Below, in pieces: positions 23,411-33,266 of a stretch of DNA of 64,000 nucleotides. The stretch lies in the NCBI GenBank assembly GCA_036381595.1, contig DASVCN010000028.1, forward strand, positions 62,001-126,000, given 5' to 3'. The DNA comes from Trueperaceae bacterium (GTDB lineage: Bacteria; Deinococcota; Deinococci; Deinococcales; Trueperaceae). Position 1 is the stretch's first letter. The number at the start of each line of letters is the position of its first letter. Under the pieces are notes generated by a model. The model did no database searches. It was given only the letters and a program-made list of their open reading frames with translations, and was not told the DNA's origin. The position numbers were made by a program, and so were the translations under genes.

Positions 23411-24852
23411 GCCCGGCGGAGCACGACTTCCCGTTGATATTCGAGCGCTCGCGAACAGGGCGGCGCGCCTCATCACCACCCCCTGCTCCCGAGGTGGACC
23501 TGGCCGGCCTGTTGGGTGAGGAGCAGCTCCGGAGCGAGGCTCCCCGTCTGCCAGAGGTGAGCGAGCTAGACCTGGTGAGGCACTACACCCAGCTCGCCCA
23601 CCGGCAGTTCAGCATCGACAGTCACGTCTATCCGCTGGGCTCCTGCACGATGAAGTACAACCCCAAGGTGCACGAGGAGGCGGCCGCGGAGTTCCTCGAC
23701 CTCCACCCGTATCAGTCCGTCGATTCGGCCCAGGGCGCGCTCGAGCTCCTCTTCGAACTCCAGCACGACCTCGCGCAACTGACCGGGATGGACGCCATGA
23801 GCCTGCAGCCGGCAGCGGGGGCGCACGGAGAACTCACCGGCATCCTGATCATCCGCGCCTATCACCAGCAGAGGGGCGAGGACGAACAGCGGCGGGTCGT
23901 CCTGGTGCCCGACAGCGCCCACGGGACCAACCCGGCGACCGCCGCCATGGCCGGTTACAGGGTCGTGGAGGTTCCTACCGGGAAGAACGGACAGGTCGAC
24001 CTCGACGCCTTCCGCTCGGCCCTCTCGCCCGAGGTGGCGGCGGTAATGCTCACCAATCCGAACACGCTGGGGATCTTCGAGGAGAACATCCTCGAGATCA
24101 GCGCTCTGGCCCACCGGGCGGGAGCGCAGCTCTACTACGACGGCGCCAATTTGAACGCCATCGTCGGCCGTGCGAGGCCGGGCGACATGGGCTTCGACGT
24201 CGTCCACCTGAACCTGCACAAGACGTTCACGACCCCGCATGGAGGCGGCGGTCCCGGCACCGGCCCGGTGGGCGTGAAGGATCATCTCCGTCGGTTCCTG
24301 CCGGTGCCCGTGGTGAAGCGCTCAGGCGACAGGTTCGATTTCGACTACGATCTGCCATCGAGCATCGGCCGGGTCCGCTCGTTCTACGGCAACTTCGGCA
24401 ATCTGGTGCGCGCCTACGTCTACATCCGTGGCCTCGGCCTGGAAGGACTGCGGGACGTTTCGGCCATGGCCGTGCTCAATGCCAACTACCTGCAGGCGCG
24501 CATGAAGGAGGCCGGCTACAGGCTTCCCTTCGATGGCCGCTGCATGCACGAGTTCGTAGCCCAGCCGCCGGCCGGCACCCGTACCGTCGACCTCGCAAAG
24601 GCCCTTCTCGACGAAGGCGTGCATCCGATGACCGTCTACTTCCCGCTGGTCGTGAAGGAGGCGATGATGGTCGAACCCACCGAAACCGAGTCGATCGAGA
24701 CGTTGGACCGCTATGCCGACCTGCTGGCGCAGGTGCTGGAGCATGCCAGGCAGGATCCGGAGTGGGCCGCCCAGGCACCCTACGAGACCCCGGTCAGGCG
24801 ACTAGACGAGGTCACGGCTGCGAGGAAGCCGATCCTCCGCTACGACTATTGA
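23407..24852 (+). CDS. gcvPB: Glycine decarboxylase subunit 2 (PLP-bearing half)
   Basis: A 481-residue subunit that carries pyridoxal phosphate and decarboxylates glycine, passing the methylamine to lipoyl-GcvH. The Schiff-base lysine is Lys272 in [49 protein letters not shown] and [13 protein letters not shown] are further family motifs. The GTG start overlaps the gcvPA stop (GTGA). The operon ends with a strong hairpin before a convergent IscA-type gene. Confidence 0.96.
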   Translation: MSPAEHDFPLIFERSRTGRRASSPPPAPEVDLAGLLGEEQLRSEAPRLPEVSELDLVRHYTQLAHRQFSIDSHVYPLGSCTMKYNPKVHEEAAAEFLDLHPYQSVDSAQGALELLFELQHDLAQLTGMDAMSLQPAAGAHGELTGILIIRAYHQQRGEDEQRRVVLVPDSAHGTNPATAAMAGYRVVEVPTGKNGQVDLDAFRSALSPEVAAVMLTNPNTLGIFEENILEISALAHRAGAQLYYDGANLNAIVGRARPGDMGFDVVHLNLHKTFTTPHGGGGPGTGPVGVKDHLRRFLPVPVVKRSGDRFDFDYDLPSSIGRVRSFYGNFGNLVRAYVYIRGLGLEGLRDVSAMAVLNANYLQARMKEAGYRLPFDGRCMHEFVAQPPAGTRTVDLAKALLDEGVHPMTVYFPLVVKEAMMVEPTETESIETLDRYADLLAQVLEHARQDPEWAAQAPYETPVRRLDEVTAARKPILRYDY

Positions 24853-24872
24853 CGTGACGTAGTCTTCCAACC

Positions 24873-24910
24873 GGAAGGGCGGCCCGTTCGAGGCCGCCCT
24901 TCTCATCGTT
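24873..24910. terminator. Bidirectional terminator between gcvPB and iscA-type gene
   Basis: AAGGGCGGC and GCCGCCCTT (24875-24883 and 24893-24901) form a 9-bp perfect stem with a short loop. The flanks CTCATCGTT on one side and GGTTGG on the other are only mildly T-rich, so termination strength is uncertain. Confidence 0.6.
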
Positions 24911-24923
24911 CAGCGCTACTTCG

Positions 24924-25322
24924 TCAGCCGCCGCAGCCGACGCTCCCCTCGGCGTCAGGAGCCGCTCGGCCATCGGTACGGAACGAACTACCGCAGCCGC
25001 ACGCCGAAGTGGCGTTGGGATTGTTGACGCTGAAGCCGCCACCCATCATGTTCTCGACGTAATCGACCTCACTGCCTCTCAGCAAGGGCCAACTCATCTG
25101 GTCCACCACGAGTCTCACGCCGCGGTCGACGAAGACCCGGTCGCCTTCCAGTTCGCGGTCGTCTATCGCCATGCCGTAGCTGTAACCGCTGCAACCGCCC
25201 GACTTGACGAATACCCGGATCGCCGCGGTTTCGGAGCCGTTCTTCGCCAGGAGCTCGCTCGCCTTGCCGGCGGCCGCTTCCGTGAGAGTCATTTCCTCTC
25301 TGATCGCTTCCGCACTACTCAC
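24924..25322 (-). CDS. A-type iron-sulfur carrier (IscA/ErpA/HesB family)
   Basis: A 132-residue protein that delivers Fe-S clusters to target enzymes. The three cluster cysteines are Cys44 in [11 protein letters not shown] and Cys108, Cys110 in [24 protein letters not shown] and [14 protein letters not shown] are typical A-type stretches. GTG start with GAGGAGG eight bases before it. A short C-terminal extension ([18 protein letters not shown]) is unusual but low complexity. It stands alone and is not in an isc or suf cluster here. Confidence 0.95.
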   Translation of the reverse strand: MSSAEAIREEMTLTEAAAGKASELLAKNGSETAAIRVFVKSGGCSGYSYGMAIDDRELEGDRVFVDRGVRLVVDQMSWPLLRGSEVDYVENMMGGGFSVNNPNATSACGCGSSFRTDGRAAPDAEGSVGCGG

Positions 25323-25360
25323 GCAGTAACCTCCTCGCTGAGCGCATCAGTACTACAGAG

Positions 25361-25366
25361 TCTATA
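25361..25366 (-). promoter_or_regulatory. -10 box of the A-type carrier gene
   Basis: TATAGA on the minus strand about 38 bases before the GTG start. The -35 is unclear. Confidence 0.4.
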
Positions 25367-25450
25367 CCATCGACCACCCCGGACCGGTCGTGCAGGTCTT
25401 CATCCATGGGTTTCTGCCCCGCAAGGAGCGCCGACCAGTACCGACTCGTG

Positions 25451-25479
25451 TTGGCAGTCGTTCCCCGGCCTGATATACT
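25451..25479 (+). promoter_or_regulatory. Promoter of tRNA-Trp
   Basis: TTGGCA (25451-25456) and TATACT (25474-25479) are 17 bases apart, and the -10 also has an upstream TGA extension. It ends 15 bases before the tRNA. Confidence 0.75.
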
Positions 25480-25494
25480 TCCCGGTGCGTTTTT

Positions 25495-25570
<76 letters not shown>

Positions 25571-25591
25571 CCACATACGCAAGAGCGAAGC

Positions 25592-25615
25592 GAGGCCCGC
25601 AGCGATGCGGGCCTC
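25592..25615 (+). terminator. Hairpin downstream of tRNA-Trp
   Basis: GAGGCCCGC and GCGGGCCTC form a perfect 9-bp stem around AGCGAT, 22 bases after the tRNA. No T-run follows, so it may be a factor-aided stop. Confidence 0.5.
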
Positions 25616-25734
25616 CTGCAAGTGGGGTGCTGGCTGACCTTGAAGCAGAGAAGCAAGGAATGGCACTCGCAGGGCCGGGCCGCTCACGCTAGGATGCCTC
25701 ACGAACCTCGGTTGATTTCGGGCGGTGGTGCGGG

Positions 25735-27477
25735 GTGAACGAGGCAGGCAACCAGGTCGTAGCTACGCTGCTGCGGGAACGACGTTCGATGCTGCAGGGT
25801 CTCCTCTGGACCGTGCTCGCCGTGCTCCTCCTCAGCGTGCTTTTCAACGTCATCCTCTTCCATGAGCCGTACTCCGCGAGCGAGGACATCCCCAGGCTGT
25901 CGTTCGCGCTGCTCATCTGCATCGCGCTCTGGCTCAACCACAGGCGGAAGTTCAGGCAGGCGGTTGGGACCGTGCTGGCCGCTACCCTCGGCGCAGCCAC
26001 CTATCCGTTGCTCATGGCGGGCCTGGTTGGAAACGAACTTTGGCTGTTCCTCTACTACGTCCCGGTGGTGCTCGCGGGGTTGCTGCTGGGAAGGCGCACG
26101 CTCTTCCTGGTAGGCCTCTTCACCTTCTTCATCCTCTTCCTCACGCCCTACCTGGAGGCGAACGGTCAGCTCTTCGGGGATGCGCCACCTTCGGAGCCCG
26201 GTTGGCTTCTCGCCGGGCAGTTCGCGCTGGTCCTCGCCGTCGTGCTCTTCTTCCTCGACCGCATCGGCACGTCTCTGAACCGGGCCCTACGTGAACTGGC
26301 GCGCCGGGAGGTGGCGCTGAAGCGCGAGATGAACGAGCGCAGGCTTGTACAGGACCGCCTCGCGATGGCCCTGACGGCAGCGAGGATGGCTACCTACGAG
26401 ACCGATACCGGAGCGAGGACGGTGACAGGCAGCGAAGAACTGGAACGGCTCTTCGGCCTGCCCGGCACCAACCGGCCACGCCAGCTCGATGATTTCCTGG
26501 AGCTGATCCACCCGCAGGACCGTGCACTGGTCATGCCGTTCGTGCCGAGCAGCGACGGAGGGCAGCACGAAGGGGAAGTCGAGTTCAGGGTGGTGCGGCC
26601 GGACGGACGTGTCGCGTGGCTCTCGGCAGTCAGCAAGGTCGTCTCTGCCGGCGCAGACTCCCGTGAGCGGTTGGTCGGGATAGTGATGGACACGACCGAA
26701 ACGAAAGAAGCGCAACTCGCGCTCGAGGAACTGAATCAGACGCTCGAGGAGCGTGTCGCGGAACGTACGACCCGCCTTCAGGCGGCCAACGAGGAACTGG
26801 AGGCGTTCGCGTACACGGTGTCGCACGATCTGAGGGCGCCGCTTCGCGGAATGGACGGCTTCAGCCAGCTGCTCATGGAGGAGCACTCCTCCTCGCTCGA
26901 TGACGAGGCCAAAGGGTACGTCCGGCGGATCAAGGCAGCAGCGAACCGCATGGGCGAGCTCATCGACGATCTGCTCGAGCTCTCGAGCATCTCCGGTGGG
27001 GAGGTCACGAGGAGCGAAGTCGACCTCGGAGAGATGGCGTACGAGATCGCGGCGGAACTGAACGAGATGACCGGTCGCAAGACGGAGCTGGTAGTGGAAG
27101 GTCAGCTGAAGGCACGCGGCGACCCCAGGCTGCTGCGGATAACGTTGGAGAACCTGTTGAGCAACGCCTGGAAGTTCATGGGCGACCAGGAGACTCCGCA
27201 AGTGGTGCTGGGCAGCCGCCGCCAGGGACGCACCAGGGTCTACTACGTGAAGGACAATGGCGTCGGGTTCGACATGGCCCACGCATCGAAGCTGTTCACC
27301 CCCTTCCAACGCTTGCAGGAACCGGGGCGCTTCGAAGGCACGGGGATCGGCCTGGCGACCGTGCAGAGGATCATCCATCGGCACGGCGGGGAGATATGGG
27401 GTGACGGCCGACCCGGCGAAGGCGCCACCTTCTCCTTCACGCTCGAGCCCTCTTCGAGTTACGCGCCACGCTCCTGA
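25735..27477 (+). CDS. Membrane sensor histidine kinase with PAS domain
   Basis: A 580-residue kinase. The N-terminus has five or six membrane helices (about 22-42 to 160-185), a MASE-like membrane sensor. A PAS domain follows near residues 210-320 (LERLFGLPGTNRPRQL, then VEFRVVRPDGRVAWLSAV), then a coiled-coil (TLEERVAERTTRLQAANEELEA). The HisKA box AYTVSHDLRAPLRG has phospho-His364; the ATPase has the N box with Asn477, G1 DNGVGFD and G2 GTGIGLATVQRII. This sequence class resembles phytochrome-linked kinases that signal to Rcp1-type regulators, but no regulator is adjacent. Start GTG has no strong Shine-Dalgarno. Confidence 0.92.
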   Translation: MNEAGNQVVATLLRERRSMLQGLLWTVLAVLLLSVLFNVILFHEPYSASEDIPRLSFALLICIALWLNHRRKFRQAVGTVLAATLGAATYPLLMAGLVGNELWLFLYYVPVVLAGLLLGRRTLFLVGLFTFFILFLTPYLEANGQLFGDAPPSEPGWLLAGQFALVLAVVLFFLDRIGTSLNRALRELARREVALKREMNERRLVQDRLAMALTAARMATYETDTGARTVTGSEELERLFGLPGTNRPRQLDDFLELIHPQDRALVMPFVPSSDGGQHEGEVEFRVVRPDGRVAWLSAVSKVVSAGADSRERLVGIVMDTTETKEAQLALEELNQTLEERVAERTTRLQAANEELEAFAYTVSHDLRAPLRGMDGFSQLLMEEHSSSLDDEAKGYVRRIKAAANRMGELIDDLLELSSISGGEVTRSEVDLGEMAYEIAAELNEMTGRKTELVVEGQLKARGDPRLLRITLENLLSNAWKFMGDQETPQVVLGSRRQGRTRVYYVKDNGVGFDMAHASKLFTPFQRLQEPGRFEGTGIGLATVQRIIHRHGGEIWGDGRPGEGATFSFTLEPSSSYAPRS

Positions 27478-27613
27478 CCGACTGAGCGGAGCCACTTCCG
27501 GCGCGCGCGGAGCGCGCCGTTCTCCAAAAGAGGTTCGCCCACACTCTCCCGCGGGTCAGGGGCCTAGGCTGGCCACTGCAACCGGACTCGACCCGATCTC
27601 TGGGGGTGGTCGC

Positions 27614-29257
27614 TTGACCGTTCGGACCGTTCCGACACTGTCGACGGCCCTGCTTCTCGCGGGGCTGCTGGTCGCTTGCGCCGGGATCGGCGACCTAGGA
27701 GACCTCATCCCGAGCGACGCCGGCCGCGAGGTCACGGTGCGGGCCGAGGGACCGGGGCGGGTCACGCTGGCCCGGTTCCAGGTCGACTGCAGCGACGAAT
27801 GCGTATTCGACGCTCCGCTAGGCACGGTTCTGCACCCACAGCCGGTGCCGGACCCCGGCGCCCGATTCTGGTATTGGGGCGGCTCATGCAGTGGAGCGGG
27901 CGAATGCGCTGTGCTCGTCGACTCCGATGTCGACTTCGTCGCCGTGTTCCAGCGGGTCGCTGCTGGTGGGACGACGGACCAAACCGATGACGACAGCGGA
28001 ACGACGGACCCGACCGATGACACCGGCGGGACGACAGACCCGACCGACGATGGCGGAACGACAGGCCCGGCCGGTGACGGTGTAGTCGGCGGTCAGGACG
28101 ACGGCGAAGGAACCGAGGACCCCACCGACGACGGCATAGGCGACGGCACCGACGGCGACATCGACGACGGCACCGGCAGGGACGACGGGCCCGCGCCGGG
28201 CGATGACGACCAGACAGCCGACCAGGGACCCGGCATCGACGGCCGCTACACCATCTCGCTCGAGCTCACAGGCGCCGGGGGCGGGGTAGTCGAAGTCCCG
28301 TCCCTGGAGTTCGTCTGCACCGGCGGTTGCACCATGAACCTGGATCCAGGCGAGACGGTCGAGATGATCCCGGTCCCCGATCAAGATTCCTTCTTCTCCC
28401 ACTGGACGGGCGCCTGTGAGGGAGCCGGTGGAACCTGCACGGTAACTATGGAGGAGGACCTAGTCCTCCGGGCACAGTTCCGGCTGGACGAGAAACCGCT
28501 GCTGGTGACCATCGAGCCCGTACCCGACGGCGGCACTGTCACAGGCGAAGCGATCGACTGCGGCGACGACAGCGACCTCTGTACGAGCGACCACGCCAGC
28601 GGCGAGACGCTCGTGCTCGAAGCCCTGCCCGCGGCCGATTTCCGGTTCGCTGGCTGGACCGGAGCGTGTGCCGCGAGCAGCGGGACGACCTGCGAGTTCG
28701 CTATAAACAGCGACGCCACCGTCTCGGCGGAGTTCGAAGGGCGGGTGCCGATGCGCGAGCTGACGGTCGTGGTCGAGGGGAACGCCGATGGCGAGGTGCT
28801 CTTCCCGGACGGCGAGAGCTGTGACCAGTACGGAGCGTGCGACCAACACTTCCCGGCAGGTTCGAAGGTGACTCTGACGGCGCAACCCACAGGCGGGGGC
28901 TACATAGACGGTTGGGAGGGCGTCGATTGCGAACCGCATGCGCCGACGTGCGCGATCACGATGGATGGGGACAGGACGGTCACCGTTTCGTTCCACACCC
29001 GCGACCTCGAGTTCATCCTGCGGATCGAGGAGCCGGTCGGAGGAACGATCGAGAGCGACCGGCTGAGTTGCGGCGACGGGGGCGACGACTGTCGGCGTGA
29101 CTTCGCCTTCGACGACCATGTTCAGCTCCGCGCGATCCCTTCCGCTGGTTACGAGTTCGTCTCCTGGGGCGGCGACTGCAGCGGCAGCCAAACACCTGTC
29201 TGCGACCTCGTGTTCCGCGACAGCAAGGATGTGAGCGCGACCTTCCGGGCGATGTAG
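27614..29257 (+). CDS. Lipoprotein with five InlB-like repeat domains
   Basis: A 547-residue exported lipoprotein with lipobox LLVACAG (Cys at residue 19). It is built from five copies of about 75 residues, each with a Cys pair and an ending like FAGWTGAC or FVSWGGDC followed by an aliphatic AF/SF, the divergent InlB B-repeat pattern. Copies 1 and 2 are separated by an Asp/Thr/Gly-rich linker (TTDPTDD units), which is probably disordered. Start TTG 27614 is chosen because GGGGGTGG precedes it and earlier in-frame codons are not start codons with a signal. Function unknown; it probably projects from the cell surface. Confidence 0.85.
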   Translation: MTVRTVPTLSTALLLAGLLVACAGIGDLGDLIPSDAGREVTVRAEGPGRVTLARFQVDCSDECVFDAPLGTVLHPQPVPDPGARFWYWGGSCSGAGECAVLVDSDVDFVAVFQRVAAGGTTDQTDDDSGTTDPTDDTGGTTDPTDDGGTTGPAGDGVVGGQDDGEGTEDPTDDGIGDGTDGDIDDGTGRDDGPAPGDDDQTADQGPGIDGRYTISLELTGAGGGVVEVPSLEFVCTGGCTMNLDPGETVEMIPVPDQDSFFSHWTGACEGAGGTCTVTMEEDLVLRAQFRLDEKPLLVTIEPVPDGGTVTGEAIDCGDDSDLCTSDHASGETLVLEALPAADFRFAGWTGACAASSGTTCEFAINSDATVSAEFEGRVPMRELTVVVEGNADGEVLFPDGESCDQYGACDQHFPAGSKVTLTAQPTGGGYIDGWEGVDCEPHAPTCAITMDGDRTVTVSFHTRDLEFILRIEEPVGGTIESDRLSCGDGGDDCRRDFAFDDHVQLRAIPSAGYEFVSWGGDCSGSQTPVCDLVFRDSKDVSATFRAM

Positions 29258-29384
29258 CCGTCCGGCCCGAGTTGAGCCTCTTCGCTTGCAGCGGCCTGGA
29301 TCACCCGGATCCGTGGTCCTCGGCTCCCGCCAGGTCGAGACATTCCCCCGACCGGCCGGACTCTGGGCCCAGATACCTCCGTGG

Positions 29385-29390
29385 TATCCT
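29385..29390 (+). promoter_or_regulatory. -10 box of leaderless nfeD promoter
   Basis: TATCCT ends six bases before the GTG at 29397, and no Shine-Dalgarno is present. This heads the nfeD-to-cdd operon. Confidence 0.5.
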
Positions 29391-29396
29391 CACGGC

Positions 29397-30764
29397 GTGA
29401 TACCAAGCCTTTGCCGTGCCTCCGCGGCTCTGCTGGCCGGCGCGGTGTTCCTGCTCTCGGGGGTGGCCTTCTCGCAGGGCAGCTCCGAGTCTGTCTGGCT
29501 ACTCCCCATCGACACGGAGATCACGCCCGCTACCGCGCAGTACGTGCAGTCGCGGGTCGAACGGGCCAACGAAGAGAGGCCCCTGGCCCTCGTCTTCCTC
29601 ATCGACACTCCCGGCGGACAGGTGAGCTCGATGCAGGAGATCGTCGACACCATCCTGAGCGATACCCGTCTGCCCACGATCGCCGTGGTCGAGAACGCCT
29701 TCAGCGCCGGTGCCCTCATCGCCATGAGCGCCGAGATGCTGGCGATGCTGCCCGGGTCATCGATCGGCGCCGCTCTGCCCATAACCATCTCCCCCACCGG
29801 CGTCTCGGCGGTCGGAGAGAAGATGAACTCGGCCATGCGGGGGCAGTTCCGCTCCGTTGCCGAGGCGCGGGGTCGCAATGCGCGGGTTGCCGAAGCGATG
29901 GTCGACCCTAGTGTGGAGATCCCGGGGTTGTCGACCTCCGAGGAACTAGTGACCCTGACTGCCGCGCAGGCGGTCGAGTACGACATCGCCGACATCCAGG
30001 CGAGCACCCTCGAGGAGGCGTTGACCGAGTTCGGCTACGGCGGAGTTCGGATCGAGAGGATCGAACGGAACCTGAGCGAACGGCTCGCCACGAGCCTCGC
30101 GAATCCCATCATCGCCGCCATCCTGCTCGTCCTCGGGATAGGCGGCATCCTGGTCGAGATCTTCACCCCCGGCTTCGGCGTCCCGGGAGGTATCGGTATC
30201 GTCGCCCTGGCACTGCTCGCGGCAGGAGCTTACCTGGCCACGCCTGCAGGCATCTTCGACGTCGTGCTGGTACTGGGCGGGATCGTCCTCATCGCCCTCG
30301 AGGTGCTCGTCATCCCGGGCTTCGGAGTGGCCGGGTTGCTGGGTATAGCCGCCGTCGGGGTCGCCCTCTTCCGCATCTTCCAGGACGACTTCGTTGCGGT
30401 TCTGGGCTGGACGGTACTCTTCGCCGGGGTCCTCATAGGCCTGGCGATCTGGCTGCTGCCGAACCTCCGGATAGCCTCGCCCCTGATGCTCGAGACCAGG
30501 CTGGGCAAGGGGGGGTACACGCCCGGAACGCCCCTGGCCTCCGACAGCCCCTATGATCACCTGCGGGGCCAGACGGGGATAGCCGCGAGCGACCTTCGGC
30601 CAGCCGGGGTCGCCCGCATAGCCGGCGAGCGGGTAGACGTAGTTACGCAGGGTGACTTCGTCTCTTCCGGCAGCCTGATCGAAGTCATGAAGGTCGAAGG
30701 CAACCGCATCGTCGTACGAGAAGTAGTGGCCGAGGTCGAGACCGAGGCCGGAGCAGAAGCGTAA
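29397..30764 (+). CDS. nfeD: NfeD family membrane protease-like protein (long form)
   Basis: A 455-residue membrane protein: signal peptide MIPSLCRASAALLAGAVFLLSG, then a ClpP-like serine protease domain with FLIDTPGGQVSSMQEIV, the SAGALIAMSAEMLAML active-site region and a likely catalytic Lys in EKMNSAMR. After that come four to five helices and a C-terminal OB fold (GVARIAGERVDVVTQGDFV). NfeD partners with stomatin/flotillin proteins to form membrane microdomains. The downstream gene is a flotillin-like protein, nine bases away. The GTG start matches a -10 box six bases earlier. Confidence 0.93.
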   Translation: MIPSLCRASAALLAGAVFLLSGVAFSQGSSESVWLLPIDTEITPATAQYVQSRVERANEERPLALVFLIDTPGGQVSSMQEIVDTILSDTRLPTIAVVENAFSAGALIAMSAEMLAMLPGSSIGAALPITISPTGVSAVGEKMNSAMRGQFRSVAEARGRNARVAEAMVDPSVEIPGLSTSEELVTLTAAQAVEYDIADIQASTLEEALTEFGYGGVRIERIERNLSERLATSLANPIIAAILLVLGIGGILVEIFTPGFGVPGGIGIVALALLAAGAYLATPAGIFDVVLVLGGIVLIALEVLVIPGFGVAGLLGIAAVGVALFRIFQDDFVAVLGWTVLFAGVLIGLAIWLLPNLRIASPLMLETRLGKGGYTPGTPLASDSPYDHLRGQTGIAASDLRPAGVARIAGERVDVVTQGDFVSSGSLIEVMKVEGNRIVVREVVAEVETEAGAEA

Positions 30765-30773
30765 GGAGCCCCC

Positions 30774-31745
30774 ATGTCCATCAGTGTCCTGATAATCGCA
30801 GCCGTCGCCATCATCTTCTTCATGATCCTGTTCACCGTCATCCCGGTGGGGTTGTGGATCTCGGCCGTCGCCGCCGGGGTGCGGGTGAGCCTCACTTCGC
30901 TGGTGGCGATGCGGCTTCGCCGGGTCCCGCCCAACCGGATCATCCTCCCTCTCATCAAGGCCGACAAGGCGGGCATCGACGTCGAGCAGAACCAACTCGA
31001 GGCCCACTACCTGGCTGGCGGTGACGTCGACCGGGTGGTAGACGCCCTCATCGCCGCGGACAAGGCGCGGATCATGTTGCCTTTCGACAGGGCGGCCGCT
31101 ATCGACCTCGCCGGTCGGGACGTGTTGGACGCCGTGAAGGTTTCGGTGAACCCGCGCGTCATCCAGACACCGAACGTCTCGGCGGTCGCCAAGGACGGGA
31201 TCGAACTGATCTCCACCGCCCGCATCACGGTGCGGGCCAACCTGGAACGACTCGTCGGCGGCGCGGGCGAGGAAACTATCATCGCTCGCGTAGGTGAGGG
31301 CATCGTCTCCTCCATCGGCTCGACCGCTTCCCACAAGGGGGTGCTCGAGAACCCGGACATCATCTCGAAGACGGTGCTCGCCAAGGGGCTGGATTCGGGC
31401 ACCGCGTTCGAGATCCTCTCGATCGACATCGCCGACGTGAACGTGGGGCGCAACATCGGCGCCGAACTCCAGACCGACCAGGCCGAGGCCGACAAGCGGG
31501 TCGCCCAGGCGAAGGCAGAGGAGCGGCGGGCCATGGCCGTAGCCGCTGAGCAGGAGAACCGCGCCAGGGTGGAAGCGATGCGCGCCAAGGTGGTAGAGGC
31601 CGAGGCCGAGGTTCCTCTGGCCATGGCCGAGGCGTTCCGGGCCGGCAACCTGGGAGTGATGGACTACTACAACCTTCAGAACCTGCAATCCGACACGCAG
31701 ATGCGGGGCAACATCGCGCGCGCGACCGAGGAGGACGAGAGCTAA
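30774..31745 (+). CDS. floA: Flotillin-like protein FloA
   Basis: A 323-residue membrane-anchored scaffold of the YqfA/FloA family. One N-terminal helix ([23 protein letters not shown]) is followed by the SPFH-like domain ([31 protein letters not shown]) and a coiled-coil region rich in Ala, Glu and Arg ([21 protein letters not shown]). [22 protein letters not shown]-type sequence is typical. FloA organises functional membrane microdomains and works with NfeD proteins, which lie directly upstream. Confidence 0.95.
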   Translation: MSISVLIIAAVAIIFFMILFTVIPVGLWISAVAAGVRVSLTSLVAMRLRRVPPNRIILPLIKADKAGIDVEQNQLEAHYLAGGDVDRVVDALIAADKARIMLPFDRAAAIDLAGRDVLDAVKVSVNPRVIQTPNVSAVAKDGIELISTARITVRANLERLVGGAGEETIIARVGEGIVSSIGSTASHKGVLENPDIISKTVLAKGLDSGTAFEILSIDIADVNVGRNIGAELQTDQAEADKRVAQAKAEERRAMAVAAEQENRARVEAMRAKVVEAEAEVPLAMAEAFRAGNLGVMDYYNLQNLQSDTQMRGNIARATEEDES

Positions 31746-31746
31746 G

Positions 31747-32358
31747 GTGAGTTTCGATCTGCTCACGACGATCCTCTTCATCCTCCTGTTCGTCGTGGGT
31801 CCTCTCCTCCAGCGGCGCGGCCAGCGGCGCAGGCCGCCCGGCGGCGGAGCGGACCGGCCGCAAGCGGGTCCTCCCACGCCCAGAACCGACGCCGGAACCG
31901 AAGGTCCTCTGTCGAAACGACTCGAGGAGGCGAGGCGTCGAGTGCTGGAGGCGATGGGCGAGGACACCGGCGAAGCGACCCGGCCCGCCCCCCGTCAGCA
32001 ACCGCGACAGCCGGAGCTCGACTGGCAGGGCAGGGTCGACTGGCAGAAGGACCAGCAGGTCGACTGGCAGCAGAAGGGCGTGAGTTGGCAGGAGGTCGTA
32101 ACCCCGGAGCAGACTTTCATCGCGGCTCCGCCCAAGCGCAGCAGCCTCCGCAGCGACACCGGCGAGGTGATCTCGGCCCCGCCATTGCGTACGATGCGAC
32201 GCCGACGGTCGCGACCTACCGCTAGACTGGCGGTCGGAAGGGGCTTCGGCCTTACCCCGGACGCGATCCTGAGCGGCATCATCTGGCACGAGATCCTGGG
32301 CGAGCCCGTATCCAAGAGAGGAATCAGGAGGGGACAATCGCGACATCGGTCACGTTGA
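31747..32358 (+). CDS. Unknown membrane-anchored protein with WQ repeats
   Basis: A 203-residue protein beginning at GTG right after floA. It has one N-terminal helix (LLTTILFILLFVVGPLL), then a basic, Pro-rich region and a coiled stretch EARRRVLEAM. Residues about 95-120 hold four imperfect repeats of DWQ (DWQGR, DWQKD, DWQQK, SWQE). The C-terminal segment DAILSGIIWHEILGEPVSKRG is likely conserved, since similar short motifs end other proteins near flotillins, but I cannot name a family. The stop overlaps the TTG start of phoH, so it is part of the operon. Confidence 0.65.
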   Translation: MSFDLLTTILFILLFVVGPLLQRRGQRRRPPGGGADRPQAGPPTPRTDAGTEGPLSKRLEEARRRVLEAMGEDTGEATRPAPRQQPRQPELDWQGRVDWQKDQQVDWQQKGVSWQEVVTPEQTFIAAPPKRSSLRSDTGEVISAPPLRTMRRRRSRPTARLAVGRGFGLTPDAILSGIIWHEILGEPVSKRGIRRGQSRHRSR

Positions 32359-33266
32359 AACTTCGCAGCCCGGCAGAGGCGGTCACGCTGTACGGGCAGA
32401 ACGACGAGAACCTCAAACTACTTCGCAACCGTCTGAGCGCCCGAGTAGTGGCGCGCGGCGACGAACTTCGGCTCTCCGGGGACGAGAGCGAGGTAGCCGA
32501 GGCCGAGCGGACCTTCCGCTCGCTGCTCGCCACCATCAGGCGCGGCGGCAAGCTGAGCATCACCGAGCTGGAGCACACGGACCTGGAGAAGCTCGACGAT
32601 GGCGGCAACGGTGCGGTAGACGAGCCCCGGCTGCCGCTGCGCGCCAGGCCCAAGACCAGCGGTCAGCGACGCTACGTGAGCGCCATCGCCGACTCGCCGA
32701 TCGTCTTCGGCATCGGACCGGCCGGTACCGGCAAGACCTACCTCGCGGTGGCGATGGCGGTCCAGGCGCTGATGGACAAGCGAGTCAAGCGGATAATCCT
32801 CACGCGGCCGGCAGTCGAAGCGGGTGAGAAGCTGGGCTTCCTGCCGGGGGACCTGCAAGCGAAGATAGACCCCTATCTGCGACCCCTCTACGACGCGCTC
32901 TACGACATGCTCCCCACCGACCGCTTCGAACAGCTGCTGGAACAGGGGACGATCGAGGTGGCGCCGCTCGCCTTCATGAGGGGCCGCACTCTCAACGATG
33001 CCTTCATAATCCTCGACGAGGCGCAGAACACGACACCCGAGCAGATGAAGATGTTCCTGACGCGCATGGGATTCAACTCGAAGGTGGTCGTAACCGGCGA
33101 CATGACCCAGACCGACCTGCCCGGCTCGATGCGCAGCGGCCTCTCGGTGGCCGAGCGGATCCTCAAGGACATCGAAGGCATCGGCTTCATCAACTTCACC
33201 GAGAGCGATGTCGTGCGTCACCCGCTCGTGGCGCGCATCATCAAGGCTTATGAGCAGGCCGGCTAA
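32355..33266 (+). CDS. phoH: PhoH-family ATPase
   Basis: A 303-residue cytosolic ATPase related to superfamily I helicases; bacterial PhoH-like proteins function with YbeY in RNA metabolism. Walker A is IGPAGTGKTYLAVAMAV and Walker B with its following motif is FIILDEAQNTTPEQMKMFLTRMG. TGDMTQTDLP, GVGFNS-like FNSKVVVTGDM and a KH-like N-terminus (LLRNRLSARVVARGDEL) agree. The TTG start overlaps the stop of the preceding gene by four bases. It is followed by pgpH and ybeY in the usual order. Confidence 0.95.
   Translation: MKLRSPAEAVTLYGQNDENLKLLRNRLSARVVARGDELRLSGDESEVAEAERTFRSLLATIRRGGKLSITELEHTDLEKLDDGGNGAVDEPRLPLRARPKTSGQRRYVSAIADSPIVFGIGPAGTGKTYLAVAMAVQALMDKRVKRIILTRPAVEAGEKLGFLPGDLQAKIDPYLRPLYDALYDMLPTDRFEQLLEQGTIEVAPLAFMRGRTLNDAFIILDEAQNTTPEQMKMFLTRMGFNSKVVVTGDMTQTDLPGSMRSGLSVAERILKDIEGIGFINFTESDVVRHPLVARIIKAYEQAG

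Noticed and set aside
29946-31967. Long antisense open frame opposite nfeD and floA
   Set aside because: High GC and third-position bias create open antisense frames; the sense frames encode recognised families.
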